NCBI GenBank assembly: GCA_030019105.1
Contig: JASEGY010000029.1
Location: 1-6,628, forward strand
From: a bacterium
GTDB taxonomy: Bacteria; UBA9089; JASEGY01
Reading direction: 5' to 3'
Length of the DNA: 6,628 nt
The notes below the pieces were generated by a model. The model worked only from the letters and a program-made list of their open reading frames with translations. It was not told the DNA's origin and ran no database searches. The position numbers and the translations under genes were made by a program. Of the stretch, positions 1 through 4,497 are shown one piece after another; position 1 is the first letter of the stretch, and every line of letters starts with the position of its first letter.

Positions 1-40
1 GCCTGAACTCCAAAGGATAGCCAACCCCAAAATCTTTTTC

Positions 41-172
41 TTAACCACTATATATTACGGTTATATTGTCGAGGAGGTTTGCCAATACGTTAATTTTAAC
101 GGCCCAATCCAGATGGCGACTAACAAACATGGGATTAGGATTAATCGCCATTAACTGACCACCAATTACCAT
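41..172 (-). CDS. Possible small protein of 43 aa (doubtful)
   Basis: An ATG at 172-170 opens a 43-codon frame ending in TAA at 43-41; an in-frame stop lies just upstream at 196-194. The peptide begins MVIGGQLMAINPNPMF and has a mixed, protein-like composition without an obvious membrane segment. The only support beyond the frame is the consensus promoter at 208-180, whose predicted start falls next to the ATG, which would give a leaderless message. A second in-frame ATG (151-149) has a weak GGTGG seven bases upstream and would give 36 aa. I recognise no family. It could equally be chance, or the decayed end of a gene, because the promoter may serve a gene beyond the left edge. Confidence 0.25.
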   Translation of the reverse strand: MVIGGQLMAINPNPMFVSRHLDWAVKINVLANLLDNITVIYSG

Positions 173-179
173 TTTGTGT

Positions 180-208
180 ATTATACCATTATTTTAACTT
201 ATAGTCAA
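180..208 (-). promoter_or_regulatory. Leftward sigma70-type promoter
   Basis: Read on the minus strand there is a TTGACT -35 box (208-203), a 17-nt spacer and a perfect TATAAT -10 box (185-180). Transcription would start near 173 and run to the left. That start is almost on top of the ATG at 172-170, so a message from here would be leaderless or would use a downstream start. The box set matches the rightward promoter at 242-270, which makes this a divergent pair with the two -35 boxes 33 bp apart. Boxes and spacing are seen directly; activity is inferred. Confidence 0.6.
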
Positions 209-241
209 TCAAAATAAAAAGGGGTGGTAGATAAATCTTAC

Positions 242-270
242 TTGACTTGAGTATTTCTATAAACTATAAT
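242..270 (+). promoter_or_regulatory. Rightward sigma70-type promoter for the dehydrogenase
   Basis: TTGACT (242-247), a 17-nt spacer and TATAAT (265-270) form a near-consensus housekeeping promoter. The predicted start near 277 leaves a leader of only about 17 nt before the ATG at 294. No operator palindrome is obvious between this and the divergent promoter. Confidence 0.75.
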
Positions 271-277
271 AGTCAGG

Positions 278-291
278 AAGGGGTGAGGAGG
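278..291 (+). promoter_or_regulatory. Ribosome binding site of the dehydrogenase gene
   Basis: The purine-rich leader contains GGGGTGA (280-286) and then GAGGAGG (285-291). GGAGG at 287-291 sits only 2 nt from the ATG at 294, which is very close, whereas GGTGA (282-286) leaves 7 nt and is the likelier pairing site. Either way this supports the start at 294. Confidence 0.6.
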
Positions 292-293
292 AT

Positions 294-1334
294 ATGCGCG
301 CACTTGTCTATGAAGAAAATAAAGTAAGACTAACTAAGGATTATCCTGAGCCAAAGGCTTCCGCCGGCGAGGCATTAATCCGGGTCATTCTGGCCGGGAT
401 ATGTCGGACTGACCTTGAGATCAGCCGGGGATATATGGACTTTAAAGGTGTCCTGGGACATGAGTTTGTCGGGATAGTCGAGGAAAGTGAAGATAGGGCC
501 TTAATGGGGAAGCGGGTAGTGGGAGAAATCAACGCCCCATGCGGAATCTGTCTCTACTGCCAAAGAGGGCTGGGCAATCATTGCCCACAACGAAAGGTGT
601 TAGGTATCCTGGGCCTGGACGGTTGTCTGGCAGATTACTGTATCCTTCCCACCAACAACCTCCACTTAGTGCCGGATTCCGTCCCGGACGAAGCCGCCGT
701 CTTTACCGAACCCCTGGCCGCTGCCCTTCAGATACTGGAGCAGGTACATATTAAGCCGACAGACTCATGTGTGGTGATTGGTGATGGCAAACTGGGACTT
801 CTGGTCGCCCAGGTGGTTTCCCTTACCGGATGTGAATTACTGGTTATGGGGCATCATCAGGATAAATTGGATATCCTGAACAGGCGGGGGATCCAAACAA
901 AGGCGGCGGATGACCGTTCCCACGCAGAGCCTGGGAACAAGGGGAAAAAAGCAGATGTGGTTATCGACTGCACCGGTAAACCGGAAGGCTTAAGCCAGGC
1001 CATTAGCCTCCTTAAGCCGGGGGGGAAGCTTATCCTCAAGAGCACCTTTGCCCCTCAGGATGGTTCCCTCCTCTTTAATCCGGCCATGCTGGTCATTGAT
1101 GAAATCAATCTCATTGGCTCTCGGTGCGGACCTTTTGCCCCGGCTTTGCGGCTGCTTGAACGGGAGTTAATCGAGACGTCAGCGCTTATCTCAGCCATCC
1201 ATCCCTTAGACGAGGCAGAGGCAGCCTTTGCTGAAGCTGGCCGGAGGGGAATACTGAAAGTGCTCGTAAACAGTAGTCAAAGGACACAAGGGACACAAGG
1301 GACAGAAGGGACGCAAAGGACTCAGAGGAGATAA
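294..1334 (+). CDS. Zinc-dependent medium-chain alcohol dehydrogenase
   Basis: This is a soluble NAD(P)-dependent oxidoreductase of the MDR (zinc alcohol dehydrogenase / threonine dehydrogenase-like) superfamily; the substrate cannot be read from sequence. Of 346 residues, the N-terminal GroES-like domain carries the catalytic-zinc ligands C37 (GICRTD), H56-E57 (GHEFVG) and probably E139 (EPLA). The structural-zinc lobe has C83, C86, C89 and C97. The Rossmann fold shows GDGKLG at 163-168. The end of the second strand reads VMGHH without the acidic residue typical of strict NAD users, so NADP use is possible. Two oddities come from repeats. Residues 207-216 (DRSHAEPGNK) are encoded by a dispersed palindrome inserted before the conserved KKADVVIDCTG. 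The normal fold ends near residue 326, and the tail SSQRTQGTQGTEGTQRTQRR is mostly a 9-bp tandem repeat. The start is supported by a promoter and a ribosome binding site directly upstream. It precedes the lptF-like gene by 87 nt on the same strand, possibly co-transcribed without an evident functional link. Confidence 0.9.
   Translation: MRALVYEENKVRLTKDYPEPKASAGEALIRVILAGICRTDLEISRGYMDFKGVLGHEFVGIVEESEDRALMGKRVVGEINAPCGICLYCQRGLGNHCPQRKVLGILGLDGCLADYCILPTNNLHLVPDSVPDEAAVFTEPLAAALQILEQVHIKPTDSCVVIGDGKLGLLVAQVVSLTGCELLVMGHHQDKLDILNRRGIQTKAADDRSHAEPGNKGKKADVVIDCTGKPEGLSQAISLLKPGGKLILKSTFAPQDGSLLFNPAMLVIDEINLIGSRCGPFAPALRLLERELIETSALISAIHPLDEAEAAFAEAGRRGILKVLVNSSQRTQGTQGTEGTQRTQRR
914..940 (+). 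repeat. Dispersed palindromic repeat inside the dehydrogenase gene
   Basis: GTTCCCA (916-922) and TGGGAAC (932-938) are perfect 7-bp arms around a CGCAGAGCC loop. The inner GC/GC pair continues the stem apart from one C:C mismatch. This matches a widespread bacterial interspersed repeat of the form GTTCCCACGC...GCGTGGGAAC, whose reverse reading typically translates as PGSAWER; the minus strand here indeed reads that peptide. It lies in frame and encodes R208-N215, so it was accepted as a short protein insertion. The palindrome is seen directly; the family name rests on my recollection of the motif. Confidence 0.75.
1280..1324 (+). repeat. 9-bp tandem repeat forming the dehydrogenase C-terminal tail
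   Basis: Five 9-nt units of the type AGGGACACA follow each other: AAGGACACA, AGGGACACA, AGGGACAGA, AGGGACGCA and AAGGACTCA. Being a multiple of three, they stay in frame and encode RTQ-GTQ-GTE-GTQ-RTQ before a final RR and stop. The repeat lies beyond the conserved dehydrogenase domain, so it probably entered or expanded at the gene's 3' end and became coding. Confidence 0.85.
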
Positions 1335-1360
1335 AGATTATTTAATCTCTGCCATTCTCT

Positions 1361-1409
1361 TCTGACTTCTGACTTCTGACTTCTGACTTCTTACTTCTTA
1401 CTTCTTACT
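1361..1409 (+). repeat. 7-bp tandem repeat upstream of the lptF-like gene
   Basis: Seven exact-length units run without interruption: TCTGACT four times (1361-1388), then TCTTACT three times (1389-1409). The array ends 3 nt before the GGAG ribosome binding site (1413-1416) of the permease gene. The change of one base shared by three adjacent units implies that the array grew by local duplication after a point mutation. The same TTCTGAC word recurs upstream of the DUF5693 gene on the other strand. Confidence 0.9.
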
Positions 1410-1421
1410 TCCGGAGTTGCT

Positions 1422-2513
1422 ATGAAAATCCTTCGCAGGTATATTCTGGCAGAACATATCGGGCCTTTTCTTTTAGGAGTAGGCATATTCAGCTTTATCT
1501 TGCTCTTAGACAAGGTCTTCCTCTTAAGCGACCTCTTTATTGCCAAACGAGTTGACGCCGGCTCCATCGCCTTGCTTTTTCTCTATTATCTTCCGGCTAC
1601 CCTGGGAGTAACTGTCCCCATGGGAACATTGCTGGGCGTTCTGATGGCCTGGGGTCGTCTGAGTGAAGATAATGAGATCACAGCCATCAGGGCCAGTGGC
1701 CTGAGTTTAACCCCGCTAATCGTAACAAGCCTCTGTTTCGGCCTCTTTCTTTCTTTAGCCACAATGATCTTTAATGATACGGTTCTTCCCGAATCAAATT
1801 ATGCTTATCGAAAACTTTACCGAACTATTGCCCAGAGCGATCCCTTTATTGGGCTGGAAGAGGGGATATTTTTACGAGTAGGCACACGAGAAATCTATGT
1901 GGATAAAGTCAACCAAAAAAACCGCACCCTCTCCGGGATTTATATCTACAAAGAAGGACATCCGGATCAAACCATTATTGCCCGGTCCGGCCGGTGGGAA
2001 ACTGCGGAAGATAAAAATATTATTCTTAAACTGAAAAATGGCGCTATTCATCAATCTGATTCCCAGGATCCTGCCAAATACCATATCTTGAAATTTGACA
2101 GCCAAACTATAAATCTGGCTGACCTGAGCAAAGAATTGGACCCGGCTAATATCCCTAAAGGAATTCGAGATATGACAGCTAAAGAGATCCGGCAGCGAAT
2201 CAAAGAATATAAAGAAGAGCAGTTCAATACCGATTTCCTGAAAGTAGAGCTGCATCAGAAAAAATCAATCCCCTTTGCCTGCCTGGCCTTTAGTCTTATT
2301 GGGGTTCCGCTGGCCATAATAATCAGGAAGGGCGGGCGGTCCATTGGTTTTGGCCTCAGTCTGGCGCTTATTTTCGTCTATTATCTCCTTCTAATCGGTG
2401 GCGGGGCAGTGGGTAAGAGAGGTATTATCAATCCGTCTATCTCAGTTTGGATCCCTAATATCTTCCTGGGGGGAATAGGGATCATTTTAATTGCTCGAAA
2501 AGTAGGGAGATGA
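1422..2513 (+). CDS. lptF: LptF/LptG-family lipopolysaccharide export permease
   Basis: This is an inner-membrane permease of the YjgP/YjgQ (LptF/LptG) family. In the known system, LptF and LptG with the ATPase LptB extract lipopolysaccharide from the inner membrane and pass it through the LptC/LptA bridge to the outer membrane. The 363 residues match the usual family length. They show the typical layout of three membrane segments near 15-35, 50-80 and 97-117, a periplasmic beta-rich domain of about 160 residues (roughly 120-275), and three further segments near 282-302, 306-330 and 339-358. The opening MKILRRYILAEHIGPF, the phrase MGTLLGVLMAWGRLSEDNEI and the GGR stretch after segment four are characteristic. 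The start is supported by GGAG (1413-1416) five bases upstream. Only one permease is present here; a second Lpt permease, LptB and the bridge proteins are not in view. LptF is favoured over LptG only loosely, so the symbol is tentative. Confidence 0.88.
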   Translation: MKILRRYILAEHIGPFLLGVGIFSFILLLDKVFLLSDLFIAKRVDAGSIALLFLYYLPATLGVTVPMGTLLGVLMAWGRLSEDNEITAIRASGLSLTPLIVTSLCFGLFLSLATMIFNDTVLPESNYAYRKLYRTIAQSDPFIGLEEGIFLRVGTREIYVDKVNQKNRTLSGIYIYKEGHPDQTIIARSGRWETAEDKNIILKLKNGAIHQSDSQDPAKYHILKFDSQTINLADLSKELDPANIPKGIRDMTAKEIRQRIKEYKEEQFNTDFLKVELHQKKSIPFACLAFSLIGVPLAIIIRKGGRSIGFGLSLALIFVYYLLLIGGGAVGKRGIINPSISVWIPNIFLGGIGIILIARKVGR

Positions 2514-2580
2514 CAGGGCAAGCGTTCAGGTATACTGTGCACCGCCATAAACTGAGTTATTTAAAGCTCTACACTTTCAA

Positions 2581-2613
2581 AGAAACCAGGTTTCTTCAAG
2601 AAACCTGGTTTCT
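2581..2613 (+). repeat. 33-nt double palindrome, copy 1
   Basis: AGAAACCAGGTTTCT (2581-2595), TCA, then AGAAACCTGGTTTCT (2599-2613). Each 15-mer is palindromic about its centre, and the two together form a larger inverted repeat with 16-bp arms around a single C. An identical unit, reversed at that central base, lies at 6493-6525. It is not followed by a T-run, so a simple rho-independent terminator for lptF is not supported. It resembles the short hyper-repetitive palindromes found many times in some repeat-rich genomes. Confidence 0.85.
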
Positions 2614-2618
2614 AAGAG

Positions 2619-2763
2619 CTAGCAGTCTGTCGGAGTGAAATAGAGAATCCCAATGTTCACGGCATCTTGTTGTAGTTGCAGAGCTTGCTCTGCCAAAACG
2701 TCGAGCAAGCTCGACCACTACAAAATTGCGCACAGATAGATTTTCTCTCCGACAGACTGCTAG
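2619..2763. mobile_element. MITE-like element with terminal inverted repeats
   Basis: TAGCAGTCTGTCGGAG (2620-2635) is matched exactly in reverse complement by 2747-2762. The outermost C/G pair extends the match to CTAG at each end (2619-2622 and 2760-2763), which could be a target duplication or part of the terminus. Counting one mismatch, the arms reach 21 bp. Inside are two perfect 7-bp hairpins with 2-nt loops (2678-2693, GCAGAGC stem; 2700-2715, GTCGAGC stem), flanked by TTGTAGT (2670-2676) and ACTACAA (2717-2723). There is no coding capacity. The structure fits a non-autonomous miniature transposon mobilised in trans by a transposase elsewhere; the family is not identified. Confidence 0.7.
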
Positions 2764-2798
2764 GATGCAAGCTAATTTCAGACACCACCGATTTTTTC

Positions 2799-2827
2799 TT
2801 GACTTTGCAATTTCAATGAGCTATAAT
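2799..2827 (+). promoter_or_regulatory. Sigma70-type promoter for the 178-aa gene and fic
   Basis: TTGACT (2799-2804), a 17-nt spacer and TATAAT (2822-2827). Transcription from about 2834 would give a leader of roughly 300 nt that contains the whole foldback element at 2875-3105 before the first good start codon at 3136. The architecture equals that of the two promoters at the left end. Confidence 0.65.
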
Positions 2828-2874
2828 GTAGCGGAGTAGCAAACGGGGAACAAGCAATTAGCAGTCAGATGCAG

Positions 2875-3105
2875 GGTGGGCATTGCCCCACTGCCATTAA
2901 GTTAAGGGTAACTCTTTATGCTAAGGCGATATAGGGAGTATGTAATTCGTCCCGCAGTCACCTGTGAAGGGAATTTACCCTTTAGGGTTTCATTTGCAGC
3001 ACAATACCAGGAGGATGAAAGGCTAAAGCCTAAACTCCTACCTTGCCAACCTATTGTGTTTCAAAAGCTCCGGCTTAACTTAATGGCAGTTGGGCATTGC
3101 TCACC
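2875..3105. repeat. 231-bp foldback repeat in the leader of the 178-aa gene
   Basis: The arms 2875-2906 and 3074-3105 are reverse complements at 29 of 32 positions, including a perfect 17-bp core (ACTGCCATTAAGTTAAG at 2890-2906). Nested inside are aaggg/ccctt (2967-2982), accct/agggt (2977-2988), an outer stem CACAATA (3000-3006) with TATTGTG (3052-3058), AGGAG/CTCCT (3009-3013 and 3035-3039), and AGGCT/AGCCT in its loop. The stretch between the arms has no convincing gene; the 75-codon frame at 2918-3145 is built of the repeat. It is likely an interspersed foldback element or a degenerate miniature transposon. Confidence 0.65.
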
Positions 3106-3135
3106 AATAATTTGGTTACGGCGGGAGGCCGCGCG

Positions 3136-3672
3136 ATGCATTTAGAAGAAAAATGGAAGAAAGCGGTCAAGCAGACCGAAGTCATCAGGTATCGCATAAG
3201 TCCTATTGAAACCTTTAAAGTGACAGAGATTCCCTATATATTCCTGGCCGAGTCTGCCGTAAATATGGGCGATACTGTGGTCCGAAGAGGCAATGTTTCA
3301 GTGCATGAAGCCTCTATTTTCTTGCCCAGGAATTACCCCATATTTGAAGGATTTGAATTTGAAAAAGACCTGGAGGCAGATAAGGATTCAATCAGGATGT
3401 TCCTGCTGCTGCGGGGGATTTCCTTTCCCTCGCTTAAGTACGACAATGTAACCTCTCAATTGGATATCTACGAAGGCCCATTAGAGAAAGCAGCTAAGGA
3501 CTTTACGGATCGGCTTGAACGAGAGGAAGACGTCAGGACAGGACTTATTGTGGGAGCCGAAGATTGCTGGCAGTTCTCAGTTCTTATCTTTGTCGGGGCC
3601 ATTGTGCAAAAGTCGGCCGCCAGAGATGCAAATGCACTCATGGATGATCTCAGAGGAAGAGGCTGCTTGTGA
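3136..3672 (+). CDS. Hypothetical protein, 178 aa, coupled to fic
   Basis: I do not recognise the family. The frame is open from a TTG at 3097, but that lies in the repeat arm. The ATG at 3136 has GGAGG (3124-3128) seven bases upstream and is the sensible start, giving MHLEEKWKKAVKQTEVIRYR. The protein is soluble-looking, with no signal peptide or membrane helix. It has a charged N-terminal helix (about 1-13) and an alternating middle with SAVNMGDTVVRRGNVSVHEA (40-59) and the phrase FLPRNYPIFEGFEF (62-75). The C-terminal part has a helical acidic segment (114-133), GAEDCWQFSVLIFVGAIVQK (140-159) and a final charged helix. The PRNYPIFEGFEF and EDCWQF phrases look like conserved-core sequence. 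Its stop overlaps the fic start (GTGA, 3669-3672), so the two are a coupled operon behind the promoter at 2799. It lacks an SxxxE(G/N) motif, so it is not a VbhA-like Fic antitoxin; Fic partner or target is speculation. Confidence 0.8.
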   Translation: MHLEEKWKKAVKQTEVIRYRISPIETFKVTEIPYIFLAESAVNMGDTVVRRGNVSVHEASIFLPRNYPIFEGFEFEKDLEADKDSIRMFLLLRGISFPSLKYDNVTSQLDIYEGPLEKAAKDFTDRLEREEDVRTGLIVGAEDCWQFSVLIFVGAIVQKSAARDANALMDDLRGRGCL

Positions 3673-4181
3673 CAGACTTTTATACCGTTAAAGAAACGAT
3701 AGAGATCAGAGAGCTGTTTCGAAGTATTGACGATTTGCAGTTACAGATTAATGAGCAAATATCCTTACAACCGGAGCTCTGGCTAACGATTCAGGAAAAG
3801 TTGCGCCTTGATTGGACGTATAATTCCAATGCGATTGAAGGTAGTATTTTAACCAGAGGCGAAACCTTTTTTTTTCTACAGGAAGGGCTTACAGTAGAAG
3901 GAAAGCCTTTTAAGGATTTTCTGGATGCGAGAAACCATGCCGAAGCGATTGATTATCTCTATCAGGTGATCAAAGATGAACGGCCTATTAGTCAGGGACT
4001 CATTAAAGAGCTCAATGCCTTCCTCTTATCAGGAGTGACGCACACCGAAGCTATAAGTCAAACAGGAGAGAAGATAAAGAAGCCGGCCACTCCAGGTGAA
4101 TATAAGCAGCGGCCTAATCACGTTCTTCAACCGGACGGGACGATTCACTATTACACCGACCCACTCCAGGTGACTGAATGA
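3669..4181 (+). CDS. fic: Fic protein, N-terminal part (frameshifted)
   Basis: This is the first 170 residues of a Fic-domain protein, a family that mostly transfers AMP from ATP to protein hydroxyls. Translation starts at a GTG that shares four bases with the stop of the gene before it. S53-xxx-E57-G58 in YNSNAIEGSI is the inhibitory (S/T)xxxE(G/N) motif, placed N-terminal to the catalytic core as in class II Fic proteins. The substrate-binding flap region follows (GVTHTEAISQTGEK, then PGEYKQRPN at about 142-150), with HYYTDPLQVTE just before the break. The frame ends at TGA 4179-4181. The catalytic loop is missing from this piece and lies in the next frame, so alone it cannot be an active enzyme. 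A nine-T run at 3867-3875 encodes FFF in frame. Confidence 0.85.
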   Translation: MTDFYTVKETIEIRELFRSIDDLQLQINEQISLQPELWLTIQEKLRLDWTYNSNAIEGSILTRGETFFFLQEGLTVEGKPFKDFLDARNHAEAIDYLYQVIKDERPISQGLIKELNAFLLSGVTHTEAISQTGEKIKKPATPGEYKQRPNHVLQPDGTIHYYTDPLQVTE

Positions 4182-4182
4182 G

Positions 4183-4497
4183 ATGGAAGTACTTTGTCAA
4201 TGGATTCAAGAAAATTTAGAGGCACAGCACCCCATTGTTACAGCGGCGATTACGCACTTCAACATGGCTCGCATCCATCCCTTTGATGATGGTAATGGGC
4301 GTGGAGCACGGCTTCTTATGAACCTCATTCTTATGAAAAGAGGTTATCCTCCGGCCATTATCAAGAGGGAGAAACGGCGGCAGTATCTTGAAACCTTAAG
4401 ACAGGCTGACAAGGGTAATCTTAAGGGCTTTGTGGAATTAATTGCCTATTCCCTCCTTCACACCCAACAGGTCATTCTGGCAGACTGCAAAGTGTAG
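4183..4497 (+). CDS. fic: Fic protein, catalytic C-terminal part (frameshifted)
   Basis: These 104 codons carry the signature HPFDDGNGRGAR (residues 32-43), matching the consensus HxFx(D/E)GNGRxxR: the histidine acts as base, the acidic residue binds magnesium, and GNGRxxR holds the ATP phosphates. The helices before (CQWIQENLEAQHPIVTAAITHFNMARI) and after (KGFVELIAYSLLHTQQVIL) are ordinary Fic core. The ATG at 4183 is one base after the upstream stop (TGA-G-ATG), so reinitiation is possible, but the natural reading is one protein broken by a single-base change. If made alone, the fragment would have lost its inhibitory helix and flap and part of the fold. The last 20 codons overlap the end of the convergent DUF5693 gene. 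Confidence 0.85.
   Translation: MEVLCQWIQENLEAQHPIVTAAITHFNMARIHPFDDGNGRGARLLMNLILMKRGYPPAIIKREKRRQYLETLRQADKGNLKGFVELIAYSLLHTQQVILADCKV

Larger units (their letters stand above)
3669..4497 (+). pseudogene. fic: Split fic gene, reconstructed as one 275-aa class II Fic
   Basis: Omitting the T at 4179 turns GTG ACT GAA TGA G ATG GAA into GTG ACT GAA GAG ATG GAA (V-T-E-E-M-E). This joins the two fragments exactly where a Fic protein has its helix after the flap, with neither duplication nor loss of sequence. Inhibitory motif, flap and catalytic motif then appear in canonical order. I see no slippery heptamer or pseudoknot that would favour programmed frameshifting. A recent inactivating mutation or an assembly error are the two leading explanations. 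Confidence 0.75.

Noticed and set aside
857..1045. Minus-strand 62-codon ORF containing PGSAWER
   Set aside because: It is a shadow of the dehydrogenase gene; the peptide is the familiar reverse translation of the interspersed palindrome.
1361..1409. CRISPR-like array
   Set aside because: Units are 7 bp and contiguous, with no spacers.
1872..2255. Minus-strand 127-codon ORF inside lptF
   Set aside because: It is antisense to an intact permease gene of normal length, with no start signal or domain of its own.
2581..2613. Rho-independent terminator after lptF
   Set aside because: The hairpin has no following T-run and an identical unit sits upstream of another gene, so a repeat is the better description.
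3097..3135. TTG start extending the 178-aa protein by 13 residues
   Set aside because: The TTG is inside the repeat arm and has no Shine-Dalgarno, whereas the ATG at 3136 has GGAGG seven bases upstream.
2918..3145. 75-codon plus-strand ORF before the 178-aa gene
   Set aside because: It lies almost wholly within the foldback repeat, overlaps the start of the 178-aa gene, lacks a good ribosome binding site and has no protein-like pattern.
3867..3875. Nine-T run in fic as a slippage site that repairs the frameshift
   Set aside because: Skipping one T does enter the frame of the C-terminal piece, but a TAG follows within seven codons, so slippage there cannot bypass the break.
4179..4181. TGA in fic read as selenocysteine or by readthrough
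   Set aside because: The continuing frame does not encode Fic sequence; the catalytic motif is in a different frame.
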